Shown one piece after another: positions 5,846 to 13,539 of a DNA stretch of 14,141 nt. Under the pieces are notes generated by a model. That model did not search any database. It was not told where the DNA came from and saw nothing but the letters and a program-made list of their open reading frames with translations. Within the stretch, counting starts at the first letter, position 1; each line of letters starts with the position of its first letter. Source of the DNA: GCA-003244245 sp050700255 (GTDB lineage: Bacteria > Actinomycetota > Actinomycetes > Mycobacteriales > Pseudonocardiaceae); contig JBOHGX010000143.1 of NCBI GenBank assembly GCA_050700255.1, positions 1 through 14,141 on the forward strand, in the 5' to 3' direction. The position numbers and the translations under genes were made by a program.

Positions 5846-6595
5846 ATGCAGTTGCTGCCCACGATCGACGGGGAGGCTCCCACTCCCGGGCCGATCCGGG
5901 CCTTGGAGCGCTGGCGGGTGGCCTGGCATGGCCACCGCGACGCCACTCGTCTGCCTCCCGGCGAAGAGGTAGAGCTACCGCGGCCGTACCTGGAGTCGCT
6001 GCGCGCTGAGGCCGAGACAGGACAGCGGGCCGTCAGCGCATGGCTGCACAACAAGATCATACCGATTGACCGTGAGGCGGTGGCTGTTCTCATCCTGCTC
6101 GACCAGCATCGTCGAGATCCGGCGATCGCCCCCGAAGCGACCCCGACCAGGTCGGCGCCCGAGGATGCCGATCCGCAACCGATGACCGCGATTCCCCCGT
6201 GGTTGCGCGAAGCGCGCGAGGCGGCAGCAGCGCGCAACGCTTTCGCCCGGCAAGTCCGTGAGCGCAACGAGGCGGAGCAGCGGCTCGGTGAACTGGGCAG
6301 CACCCGTCACCATCTGCTCGAGATCGCTCGGGCAGCCGTCCACGCCCATGTCAACCGTTACGCGCAACTCGCGGCGCACTACGATGCGGCGCTGTTGCGG
6401 CGCCAACCGAACCGTCGTCAGGCCGGCGCGCCGGCGGTCAGCGCGGAGCCGTGGCTGCACGGTGACATGCCCTTGCTCGCCCTGGATGTCGAGGGCGAGC
6501 TGGCGGAAAGTTACCGCTGGTTCCTCAAGGAGTTCGAGACCCGAACGTCACATCGGCATCGTCCCATCCTGGAAGAAGTCCCCCGTGCGAGTTGA
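5846..6595 (+). CDS. Unknown soluble helical protein, first gene of a three-gene operon
   Basis: A 249-aa protein that I do not recognise. Residues 16-90 are mixed alpha-helical and charged (ALERWRVAWHGHRD, then LHNKIIPIDREAVAVLILLDQHRRDP). Residues 91-118 form a proline/acidic linker. Residues 119-185 are strongly helical and rich in Ala, Arg and Glu (REAREAAAARNAFARQVRER), a likely coiled coil. The C-terminus ends in an amphipathic EGELAESYRWFLKEFETR stretch. There is no signal peptide or membrane helix, so it is cytosolic. GGAGGGGG about 6 nt before the ATG at 5846 fixes the start. The next gene begins 40 nt after its stop on the same strand. I infer it works with the membrane protein and lipoprotein that follow, possibly docking on the cytosolic coiled coil. 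Confidence 0.82.
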   Translation: MQLLPTIDGEAPTPGPIRALERWRVAWHGHRDATRLPPGEEVELPRPYLESLRAEAETGQRAVSAWLHNKIIPIDREAVAVLILLDQHRRDPAIAPEATPTRSAPEDADPQPMTAIPPWLREAREAAAARNAFARQVRERNEAEQRLGELGSTRHHLLEIARAAVHAHVNRYAQLAAHYDAALLRRQPNRRQAGAPAVSAEPWLHGDMPLLALDVEGELAESYRWFLKEFETRTSHRHRPILEEVPRAS

Positions 6596-6635
6596 GGGCC
6601 AACCGAGTGCTTAAAGGGCTTAAGGAGTGATCAAC

Positions 6636-7841
6636 GTGCCGCTGCACCGGGAGCCTTCGGCACCCGCTTCCAGCGAGGGCCACCTCCGCGTCGTGGCAGG
6701 CCCGGATCCCGGTCCTGAAGCCGACGGTGCCGCCCTGCGAGACATCGTCGAAACCGAGGCGCGCGCGGACGCGGCCAGCGGCATGTACGACGCCAATCTC
6801 GGTGCCCACGGCCATCCGCTGATCATGGAGCACAAGATCGATCGGTGGCACCACCGCTGGTCGGCCGAAGCCGAGATACGCCAGCACCGGGACCGGCAGA
6901 AAGCTCAACTGCTGCACCGGGGCGCGACCTGTAAGCAGGCCTCCGGGGAACAGACCGAGGACCATCTCCAACGGGACTTGAAGGATGCCTGCGCGTATCG
7001 CGACCGCATGCGGGGCATCGTGGAAGGCACCGAGCCCGGGGCAGACGGGGGACACTGGCCGGCGCAGAGCCTGATCGATGAGAACCGCCGATGGGAGTCC
7101 GCCAAGGACTGGGGAATCTACCTCGGTGCCGCATTCGCCGAGATCGGCCTGAACTACACCGCCTTCCAGCTGATGGGCAGCTCATTGCAGGAGACGGCGG
7201 TGCTGGCGGCGTCGATCATCCTGGTCAATGTCCTGCTTCCCAAGCAGCTCGGCGAGCTGCTCACCAGGGTTCGCCGGGGACGGCGTGGCCGCGGTCTGTT
7301 GACCGCGGGCCTGGTGGGGGGAGCAGCTCTGTGGGTAGGCGTGTCCTTGTTCGTGGCGCAGATTCGTACCGCTTACCTGCTGTTGCCCAGCGCCTCCGCG
7401 GCGCAGGCTGGCGGGACGTCCCTGCTTGAACGCGCCGGCATCGGCCCGGTCACCCTCACCGTCGGCTGGCTGCTCGTGGTGCTGGCCGTTGGCACAGTTG
7501 TCCTGATTCGCAGCGCGACCAGGTATAACCCGTACCTGAAGAACCTACGTGCGGCGACGGCCCGGGTAGACAAGCTGCGTGCGGCGTTGGTAGCCACCCA
7601 CGGTGAGGTGGTCGCTGCCCGCCTGGACGTGGAACACGCTCGTGAATCCGAAGCCGATCTCGCCGAGCAATGGGCTGGCAAGCGCGCCGAGCAGGACGGC
7701 CTCGCCGCCGAGCTCAAGCACCATTACCAGCACCGCCTCGCCCGCGATCTGGCCAATCCCATGGTGACCGATGGCGTCGAGATCGCTGTTGGCCGCGGAT
7801 CGCAGCCTGTCCTTCCCACGACCCAGAACTCGGGGAGTTGA
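6636..7841 (+). CDS. Four-helix membrane protein with C-terminal coiled coil, second gene of the operon
   Basis: A 401-aa protein of unknown function. Residues 1-155 are polar and charged (IDRWHHRWSAEAEIRQHRDR near 68-87) and probably cytosolic. Hydrophobic segments lie at about 160-180, 186-203, 221-241 and 268-292. Residues 300-365 are a predicted coiled coil (NLRAATARVDKLRAALVATH and on), followed by a short tail. An even number of helices would put both ends in the cytosol. I set the start at GTG 6636: AAGGAG (6622-6627) lies 8 nt upstream, whereas the GTG at 6627 used by the longest frame overlaps that ribosome site. The lipoprotein gene starts 4 nt after the stop. A membrane protein paired with an OmpA-domain protein recalls MotA/MotB- or Zorya-type pairs, but I see no MotA-like motif, so that remains a comparison only. 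Confidence 0.85.
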   Translation: MPLHREPSAPASSEGHLRVVAGPDPGPEADGAALRDIVETEARADAASGMYDANLGAHGHPLIMEHKIDRWHHRWSAEAEIRQHRDRQKAQLLHRGATCKQASGEQTEDHLQRDLKDACAYRDRMRGIVEGTEPGADGGHWPAQSLIDENRRWESAKDWGIYLGAAFAEIGLNYTAFQLMGSSLQETAVLAASIILVNVLLPKQLGELLTRVRRGRRGRGLLTAGLVGGAALWVGVSLFVAQIRTAYLLLPSASAAQAGGTSLLERAGIGPVTLTVGWLLVVLAVGTVVLIRSATRYNPYLKNLRAATARVDKLRAALVATHGEVVAARLDVEHARESEADLAEQWAGKRAEQDGLAAELKHHYQHRLARDLANPMVTDGVEIAVGRGSQPVLPTTQNSGS

Positions 7842-7844
7842 ACG

Positions 7845-8969
7845 GTGAAGTCCCGCTCACTTGGTATCCCGCTCGTTTTCGGTCTGCTCCTGCTCACCGG
7901 CTGCGGCGCCAGCTTGGTCTCCTCGGCACCGGGAGCGCTCGCTGTGATCGTGGGAGCACACTCGAACATGGTGGCGCCCAGCCTGCTGGACACCGTCAAG
8001 ACCGAGATCGACACCGCCGCCGAACTCGGATCACCCGCAACCATCATCGTGGACGACGGGAGCCCCACCGCCTCGGCTCCGGTGTCGCTCAAGACCGCGA
8101 ACGACAATCCTCTCTACCAGCAGGACCAGATCAACCAGCTCACGAATCTGATCAACCAGACTCGCGCCGACAATCCTGAGGTCGATCTGCTTGCCGCGAT
8201 CGACCTCGCGGCGCGTTCGGTGACCGATGCGACCGGACCCAAGACCATCGTGGTGATCGACAGTGGCTTGCAGACGACCGGTGCCCTGCGTTTTCAGGAT
8301 CAGGACGGTGCGCTGCTCAATGCGAACCCCGACGAGGTGGTTGACCTCCTGCGCCGCACCCAGCAGCTTCCCAACCTCACCGGGATGCGGGTCGTTTTCA
8401 ACGGGCTCGGCGATACGGCGGCACCGCAGCAACCGTTGCCCGCACCGGCCCGCGCCGTGCTGGTGGCGCTCTGGACAAAGATCGTCGAATCGGCGGGCGG
8501 AAAGGCAGAGGTCAAGCAAGCGCCTCTGCCCAGTGCCCGGACGATGGATGGACTGCCCCCAGTGACCATTGTTCCGGTGGCGGTGAAGTCGATCGGACCG
8601 CTGCCGTCGATCACGGTACTGCGGGACGGCACTGTAGGTTTCGTGCCCGATCAGGCTGTTTTCCGAGATCCCGGTCAGGCCCGCGCGGTGCTGACCGACT
8701 ACGCGAGGGAGATCGCCGACGGGCGGCGGGCGTTGCTGACCGGAACCACTGCGTCGGCAGGGACAGCAGAATACCGGCTGCGGCTATCCCAGCAACGAGC
8801 CAACGCCGTCCGTGATCTCCTGGTGGGCCTCGGTGCTCCGGCCGATCGGATCGATACCCAGGGCTTGGGCAGTGACTTCCCCGGATATGTGAAAGATCGA
8901 GACGCGCAGGGCAACCTCGATCCCATCCCCGCGGCGCAGAACCGGCAAGTGATCATTGAATTGACCTGA
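7845..8969 (+). CDS. Lipoprotein with C-terminal OmpA-like peptidoglycan-binding domain, third gene of the operon
   Basis: A 374-aa exported lipoprotein. The signal peptide is MKSRSLGIPLVFGLLLLTG with lipobox LTGC (C20). Residues about 30-225 form an alpha/beta domain with strand-like runs AVIVGAHSN, ATIIVDDG, KTIVVIDSG and MRVVFNGLGD. They look like a von Willebrand A-like Rossmann fold, but no MIDAS motif is clear. Residues about 256-374 are an OmpA-like domain: TVGFVPDQAVF, then LSQQRANAVRDLLVGLGAPADRI, then NRQVIIEL. Such domains bind peptidoglycan. The protein should sit outside the membrane, lipid-anchored and gripping the cell wall. The start GTG 7845 has GGGGAG 7 nt upstream. I recall similar OmpA proteins elsewhere with this N-terminal domain, but know no assigned function. 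Confidence 0.9.
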   Translation: MKSRSLGIPLVFGLLLLTGCGASLVSSAPGALAVIVGAHSNMVAPSLLDTVKTEIDTAAELGSPATIIVDDGSPTASAPVSLKTANDNPLYQQDQINQLTNLINQTRADNPEVDLLAAIDLAARSVTDATGPKTIVVIDSGLQTTGALRFQDQDGALLNANPDEVVDLLRRTQQLPNLTGMRVVFNGLGDTAAPQQPLPAPARAVLVALWTKIVESAGGKAEVKQAPLPSARTMDGLPPVTIVPVAVKSIGPLPSITVLRDGTVGFVPDQAVFRDPGQARAVLTDYAREIADGRRALLTGTTASAGTAEYRLRLSQQRANAVRDLLVGLGAPADRIDTQGLGSDFPGYVKDRDAQGNLDPIPAAQNRQVIIELT

Positions 8970-9225
8970 TCCTTGGGTCGCCTCAGTTCATTACTGCTCA
9001 TGCGCCACCAGCGCCCCGTTGTACCCCGCTCCGGTGCCGCCTCCAAGACCGCCCCGCTGCCGCATCGACGCCCGTGGCCGCCGCAGGCCAGGCAGTCCAG
9101 TGCCCGCAGGCGGGTCTGACCTGCAGCGATAGGTCGAGGGGCAAGCTTCGCTGACGCACCTTGGCGGGTTATGTCAAACTTGCGAACGTCGATAACGAGT
9201 TTTGCAAGTATGGCATACTGCCCTG
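8970..9225. other. Intergenic region, no gene seen
   Basis: About 256 bp between the lipoprotein stop and the AlbA_2 remnant. It contains only a weak hairpin (CCCG/CGGG at 9103-9114) without a T-run, and the palindromic promoter region at 9178-9219. Confidence 0.4.
9207..9219. promoter_or_regulatory. 13-bp palindrome overlapping a probable -10 box
   Basis: AGTATG-G-CATACT is a perfect odd dyad. Its right half CATACT (9214-9219) lies 6 nt before the ATG at 9226, the spacing of a leaderless -10 box. A wider pair ACTTGC (9178-9183) and GCAAGT (9204-9209) overlaps it. A repressor site, perhaps autoregulatory for the gene that follows, is plausible. Confidence 0.4.
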
Positions 9226-9806
9226 ATGCCGCCCCTTGTTCTCCGCGATCACTACTCGGCGGACGAGTTCCGTTCTTTGATCGATCGTGAGACCGATCGT
9301 ATCGAGCTGAAGATAGGTCTTGGTGGCAAGCCGCTCCAGGAGGTGTTCGTCGCCTTCAGCAACACCGATGGCGGCTTGGTATTCCACTGTTCGAGGGCGG
9401 CGCGCTGATCGAAGCTGGCGAATCAACGATGGCACGTCGCTTGACGAACGCAGAGGCTCGCAAGGTCACAGGCCTGGACCGAGAAGAGGCACGGGCGGCG
9501 CTGAAGCATTTGCGTGACCAGGGATTCCTCACCCAGCACGGCCGGCGCGGAGGTGCCTACTATCTACTGAACCGAGCCTTGATCCGGGGCGCGGCTCATG
9601 GCATGACCGACGAGGAGATTGAGCAGCTGGTGCTCGATGCTGCGAAGCATCGTGCCATCCGCAATGAAGATGTGCGCATGCTCACCGGTCTTGAGCGCAC
9701 CGCTGCAGGATCCATGTTGCGTCGTCTGACCGAGCGCGGTCTGCTGGAGAGGCGAGGCGAGAAGCGCGGCACGGAGTACGTGCACACGGCCTTTGAGCAG
9801 GGTTGA
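9226..9806 (+). pseudogene. Remnant of an AlbA_2 (Schlafen-like) ATP-binding protein, central part deleted
   Basis: From ATG 9226 the frame gives YSADEFRSLIDRETDRIELK and PLQEVFVAFSNTDGGLVF, the N-terminal half of an AlbA_2 domain (E-x-K and A-F-x-N-T-x-G-G motifs). It then breaks off to a stop near 9408. From about 9387 a different frame reads FEGGALIEAGESTMARRLTN and continues through two winged-helix-like units (LTNAEARKVTGLDREEARAA, then RNEDVRMLTGLERTAAGSML) to 9806, as in the C-terminus of these proteins. Full members are about 400-500 aa with an ATPase (HATPase_c_4) domain between; that part is absent. The best explanation is a deletion with frameshift. The 3' piece (ATG 9429, 125 aa) could still be translated as a small DNA-binding protein. 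Confidence 0.7.
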
Positions 9807-10150
9807 GTCGGCGGGCGTGGAGCAGGCAGCCAGCTATTTGATCACCCTGCTCATCAGGCGCACCAGGTGACCATGCCGTTATCGCGGCCTCTTCTGCCGG
9901 GCACGGCGACCGCCGCAACGCTCCGCCGTGCGGTGGTCGTACGGTCTGCCGCCCTGGTCAAGACCTGGGGCTAAGTGGACACCCAACGGAATGTTGAATA
10001 AGAGCTGCCCTGGTGGGAATACTGAAGTCAGCCCTCTCATGGCTGACGGGGGCGATCAGGCCACGGTGGGACCTTTGTCAGGCGCATGTCAGTGGGCGGT
10101 GTTGGTGCCCACTTGCCTCCGACGAAGGGCGGACAGGCTTGGGGGCGACG
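9807..10150. other. Gene-free region with hairpins forming the murT leader
   Basis: About 344 bp. A short reading from ATG 9872 to about 9973 (33 aa, beginning MPLSRPLLPG) resembles no family I know. Near murT there are two perfect inverted repeats: GTCAGCC (10027-10033) with GGCTGAC (10041-10047), and AGTGGGC (10091-10097) with GCCCACT (10107-10113). Confidence 0.45.
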
Positions 10151-11479
10151 ATGGTGCGGACATACGGGGTGGAGCCGGCGGCGGTACTGCGTCCCCGGAA
10201 ACACCGGTTGGGGTGGTGGACGCGCGTTGCCGTGCAGGCGGGGTTGGCGGCGGCGGCGTTGTCCCGGCGCCTGGGACTGGGGACCGGGTCGATCATCGGT
10301 GGTCGGGTGACGTTGGCCCTGGACCACCGTGCATTGCAGCGCTTGGCGGCTGGGCGGCGGGTGGTGTTGGTGTCGGGGACCAACGGTAAGACCACGACCA
10401 ATCATCTGATCGCGGCGGCGGTGCGCACTGTAGGGCCGCTGGCGCACAACGCCGGCGGCTCGAATATGTCCGACGGGGTAGTGGCGGCGCTGGCCGATGC
10501 TCCGGACGCCGACTACGCGGTGATCGAGGTTGACGAGCTGCACCTGGCTGCCATCGCCGACGCAGTCGACCCGATGGTGGTGGTTCTGCTGAACCTGACC
10601 CGTGACCAACTGGACCGAGCGACTGAAGTTGGGGCGATCGCGGCCGCCATCCGGCGTGCGTTGACCCGGCACCCGGACACGGTGGTCGTGGCCAACGCTG
10701 ATGATCCGATGGTCGTGTCGGCGGTCGGGACGGCTTCGCGCGCAGTGTGGGTGGCGGCAGGAGCCAGCTGGTTGGGTGACGTGGCAACCTGTCCGCGCTG
10801 TGGCCACATCCTCACTTTCCCGAACTCCGATGTCACTATCGGGCCTGCCGGCGATGGCCCTGGTGAGCAGGGGTGGGAGTGTGCGTGCGGTCTGGCCCGA
10901 CCCACCCCGGACTGGTGGATCGAGGACGGCAAGGCATGCACCGTAGACACGTTGCTACCACTGGAAATCCGGTTGCCCGGCCAGATCAATATGGGCAACG
11001 GCGTCCTGGCGCTGGCCGGCGCCTGCGCCGTCGGTGTCCCGGCCGACCAGGCCGCCCCAGCACTGCGCCAGGTGGAGGTGGTGGCCGGCCGGTACGCCAC
11101 GGTGCACCGAGGAGCGCAGAACCTGCGCATGCTGCTGGCCAAGAACCCGGCTGGATGGGCCGGGATGCTGTCCATACTGAGTGAGCCGACGCCGCTGCTG
11201 GTGATCATCAACGCCAGGGAGGCTGACGGGAGAGACACCTCCTGGCTGTGGGACGTTCCGTTCGAACAGCTCAGCTCCCGTCCGGTGGTGGCCAGCGGAG
11301 AACGTGCCGCAGACCTCGGTGTCCGGCTCAGCTATGCCGGGCTGGAGCACCAGACCGTCGCCGACCCGGTGGCCGCCCTGGCGGCACTACCGGAGGGGGC
11401 CGTGGACGTGGTGGCCAACTACACCGCCTTTCGTTACTTCCGCCACCGGCTGAGCCAGGAACGGCAAGCAGTCGGGTGA
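10151..11479 (+). CDS. murT: Lipid II isoglutaminyl synthase, MurT subunit
   Basis: A 442-aa ATP-dependent ligase subunit. With GatD it amidates the D-glutamate of lipid II to D-isoglutamine at the cytosolic face of the membrane. Visible parts: Mur-ligase P-loop SGTNGKTTT at 75-83; the central domain with EVDELHL near 126-132 and NLTRDQLDR; a zinc ribbon inserted in that domain with C214-x2-C217 and C244-x-C246; and the C-terminal DUF1727 domain with DTSWLWDVPFE at 362-372, the segment holding the Asp thought to complete the catalytic triad of the partner. The start at 10151 has GGGGG about 6 nt upstream; the longer frame to 10013 is not supported. Its stop overlaps the GTG of gatD. The pair is usually essential in Gram-positive bacteria. 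Confidence 0.95.
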   Translation: MVRTYGVEPAAVLRPRKHRLGWWTRVAVQAGLAAAALSRRLGLGTGSIIGGRVTLALDHRALQRLAAGRRVVLVSGTNGKTTTNHLIAAAVRTVGPLAHNAGGSNMSDGVVAALADAPDADYAVIEVDELHLAAIADAVDPMVVVLLNLTRDQLDRATEVGAIAAAIRRALTRHPDTVVVANADDPMVVSAVGTASRAVWVAAGASWLGDVATCPRCGHILTFPNSDVTIGPAGDGPGEQGWECACGLARPTPDWWIEDGKACTVDTLLPLEIRLPGQINMGNGVLALAGACAVGVPADQAAPALRQVEVVAGRYATVHRGAQNLRMLLAKNPAGWAGMLSILSEPTPLLVIINAREADGRDTSWLWDVPFEQLSSRPVVASGERAADLGVRLSYAGLEHQTVADPVAALAALPEGAVDVVANYTAFRYFRHRLSQERQAVG

Positions 11480-12213
11480 GCGCAGAGTCGACAGTCACGA
11501 TCGGCCTGCTGTTGCCAGATATCCTGGGAACGTACTCGGATGCCGGCAATGCCACGATATTGGCTCGACGGCTACACTGGCGCGGCATTTCCGCCGAGAT
11601 TCTTACTATCACTGCTCGCGACGTCCCGGCGACGACATGCGCGATATACGTGTTGGGTGGCGGGGAGGACGCCGCTCAACAATTCGCCGCAGACTGGCTG
11701 CGTCATCATGACGCGCTACATCGGGCACTGGAAAGCAGCGCGATCACCCTCGCCGTGTGCGCCGGACTGCAAATCCTGGGGCGGTCGTTGAGCGATGCCA
11801 GCGGTCATCAGTACCCGGGACTAGGCCTGCTGGACCTCGCCACAGCCCCCGGCCGCCAGCGCGCCGTCGGCGAGGTGCTGAGCACTTGTGCGGTACCCGG
11901 CGTCGGCTCGCTGACCGGTTTCGAAAACCACCGCGGTGTCACCACCCTCGGCGCAGGCACAGCCTCGTTGGGACGAGTGGTCACCGGTATCGGCAACGGC
12001 ACCAGCGACGGCACGGGGCATCGCACCGAAGGAGTGCTCACCGACCGTGTCGTCGGCACGTACCTGCACGGCCCTGTGCTGGCACGCAATCCCGCCTTAG
12101 CCGATCACCTCCTGCACAAGGTCACCGGGCAGTCCTTGCCCCCCATCGACCTGCCCGACCAGGCCGCCCTGCGCCGCACATATCTTGTTCCGCGCTTGAG
12201 GATGGCGTGCTGA
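11476..12213 (+). CDS. gatD: Lipid II isoglutaminyl synthase, glutamine amidotransferase subunit GatD
   Basis: A 245-aa class-I (CobB/CobQ-like) glutaminase that releases ammonia from glutamine for MurT. The nucleophile is C95 in LAVCAGLQILG and the histidine is H198 in GTYLHGPVLARNP. GGGEDAAQQ at 61-69 forms the oxyanion-side loop, and GFENHRG at 148-154 is typical. The sequence at the nucleophile is CAGLQ instead of the CGGYQ of the staphylococcal enzyme, a conservative change. GTG 11476 overlaps the murT stop by 4 nt, so the two are translationally coupled. The last few residues (about PRLRMAC) are encoded by DNA that in another frame reads as a VOC gene fragment, so the natural C-terminus may have been replaced; the catalytic core is complete. 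Confidence 0.93.
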   Translation: MSAESTVTIGLLLPDILGTYSDAGNATILARRLHWRGISAEILTITARDVPATTCAIYVLGGGEDAAQQFAADWLRHHDALHRALESSAITLAVCAGLQILGRSLSDASGHQYPGLGLLDLATAPGRQRAVGEVLSTCAVPGVGSLTGFENHRGVTTLGAGTASLGRVVTGIGNGTSDGTGHRTEGVLTDRVVGTYLHGPVLARNPALADHLLHKVTGQSLPPIDLPDQAALRRTYLVPRLRMAC

Positions 12214-12492
12214 TGGGCGTTGCCTTGCGCAGTCCGGACGGCAGCGTGCAACTCGCTGCTCGCCACGACCCCGTACGGGCTGCCGCACTGGCCGGTTTCG
12301 ACCCGATCGCTCTCGGGGTGCCCAGCCGATCTGACCTGGAGGGTTGGCTGCAGATTAGACGGGCTCGGCGAGCCGCACGGCGGGATCGTTACCGGCCACG
12401 CCGGCTGGGTGCTCGTCGGCTTGCACGACCCAGATGGCATCGAGATCCGGCTCTACACCCTCGAAGAGCACAACCTGGAAGGCCGGCGGTGA
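12192..12492 (+). pseudogene. Remnant of a VOC/glyoxalase-family gene, N-terminal half missing and frameshifted
   Basis: One frame reads LEDGVLMGVALRSPDGSVQL, AARHDPVRAAALAGFDPIAL and GVPSRSDLEGW up to about 12353. The next frame continues with LDGLGEPHGGIVTGHAGWV, LVGLHDPDGIEIRLYTLEEH and a stop at 12490. Joined, these make the second half of a vicinal-oxygen-chelate protein, including the HDPDG-x-E-I-R-L-Y ending where the metal-ligand Glu usually sits. A shift of one net base near 12352-12355 separates them. The first part begins inside the end of gatD, so the N-terminal half is gone. A TGATG overlap (12211-12215) could allow translation of the first piece by coupling. The protein is very unlikely to be functional. 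Confidence 0.7.
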
Positions 12493-12508
12493 GCGGCGAA
12501 CGATTCGT

Positions 12509-13369
12509 TCATCGAATCGGGTAGGCCACGTCGCACACCTCATCTGCCGGCCCGGCCGGGTCGAAGTCGGTGAAGTAGACCTCGCGCGGGGAGCCGGCGT
12601 CGGTCAGTCCCCGCGACCTGATCCACTGTTCCACCACGTCATAGGCGGAGAGGATCTGTGGATGCTCCACCTGAGCTTTCCTGAGCCGGACATAGGCTTC
12701 CCGGTGCGCGGGCTCGCGGCGCATCGACACGTCGCCTGAGGCCTCGTGTGCCGGGTTGATCGGCGCGCAGACCTCGACTGGACCATCGCTGTCCTCGTCG
12801 ACCTCTCCGTGGTAGACGACGAACCACGAGCCGGCCAGACCCCCGTGCGGCTGCGCGGTTTTGTCTAAGCGATCCATCGCCGCCCGGAGCCAGTCGGGCA
12901 GCTCCACGGCGTGCACATGCCGCTGCTCGGTGAGTACCAGCTGTTCGGGCACCTCTCGTTGGTGAATGTCGAACATCGCGTAACTCCCTTCTCCACCTGA
13001 CAACTGGATCCGGAGGTGTGCCGTCAACTCCCGTTGGGACGCGATACGACGCTCGACCGCCTCCCAGTAAGACTCGATCAGCGCAGCGGCGAGCGGGCCC
13101 GGCGTCGACACCACCTGCTCGATCTGGACCAGCGGCATGTCGAGCCGCCGCAGCTGCGCGACCAAGCGGGCGGTTACCAACTGACTCTCTCGATACCGGC
13201 GGTAGCCGCTGTCCTGGTCCACGTGGTCGGGTGTCAGTAAGCCCAGCCGGTCATAAAGCCGCAGCGCCTTCATCGACAACCGCGACCGGCGCGCGAACAC
13301 CCCGATGCTCACCAGCGGATCCACCGCCGCACAGCCACCGAGCGGGCTTGGACCTTCTTCGACGCTCAC
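12509..13369 (-). CDS. MerR-family regulator with GyrI-like effector-binding domain
   Basis: A 286-aa transcription factor. The MerR winged helix-turn-helix spans about 19-88 (SIGVFARRSRLSMKALRLYD, then GYRRYRESQL). A dimerisation helix follows at about 95-122. Residues about 132-286 look like a GyrI-like small-molecule domain, ending EVYFTDFDPAGPADEVCDVA. Regulators of this build (BltR/TipA-like) sense lipophilic drugs or cationic compounds and switch on a neighbouring gene. GTG 13369 is preferred because GGAGG lies about 8 nt upstream; an internal GTG at 13324 is possible. It is divergent from the whiB4-like gene, and its stop is 16 bp from the VOC remnant. No transporter gene lies beside it in this window. 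Confidence 0.9.
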   Translation of the reverse strand: MSVEEGPSPLGGCAAVDPLVSIGVFARRSRLSMKALRLYDRLGLLTPDHVDQDSGYRRYRESQLVTARLVAQLRRLDMPLVQIEQVVSTPGPLAAALIESYWEAVERRIASQRELTAHLRIQLSGGEGSYAMFDIHQREVPEQLVLTEQRHVHAVELPDWLRAAMDRLDKTAQPHGGLAGSWFVVYHGEVDEDSDGPVEVCAPINPAHEASGDVSMRREPAHREAYVRLRKAQVEHPQILSAYDVVEQWIRSRGLTDAGSPREVYFTDFDPAGPADEVCDVAYPIR

Positions 13370-13422
13370 CTGAACATCCTCCGCGCCGGGCGCTTCTCAC
13401 CCGGCCGCCCTACGATCCGGCC

Positions 13423-13461
13423 TGCCCCATGGGCAAGGTCAAGCATTCCCGCGCACGGGAA
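13423..13461. promoter_or_regulatory. Two dyads between the divergent merR-like and whiB4-like genes
   Basis: TGCCC-CAT-GGGCA (13423-13435) and TTCCCG-CGCA-CGGGAA (13446-13461) are both symmetric. Between them, on the minus strand, is TTGACC (13442-13437), a possible -35 box for the merR-like gene; a matching -10 box is not clear. These are candidate binding sites for the MerR protein itself or a redox regulator of whiB. Confidence 0.35.
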
Positions 13462-13539
13462 CCGGCTCTAGGCAAGTTTGCGTCAAAGCCTCGGATCCGT
13501 GCTGGGTGAGACGACGGGAGGCCGGCGAGCCATGGGGCC

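Noticed and set aside
7845..8969. A MotB/ZorB-type stator subunit
   Set aside because: It has a lipoprotein signal peptide instead of an N-terminal transmembrane helix with the proton-binding Asp, so only the OmpA domain is shared.
9872..9973. A 33-codon reading starting MPLSRPLLPG between the AlbA_2 remnant and murT
   Set aside because: No ribosome site and no recognisable family; too short to support.
13458..13475. An ECF sigma (GGAAC/GTT) promoter for the whiB4-like gene
   Set aside because: The GGAAC and GTT elements are only about 13 bp apart, shorter than the 16-18 bp expected.
13429..13509. A 26-codon reading MGKVKHSRAREPALGK upstream of the whiB4-like gene
   Set aside because: Basic and plausible as a tiny protein, but it has no ribosome site, lies across the dyads of the divergent promoter region, and I recognise no family.
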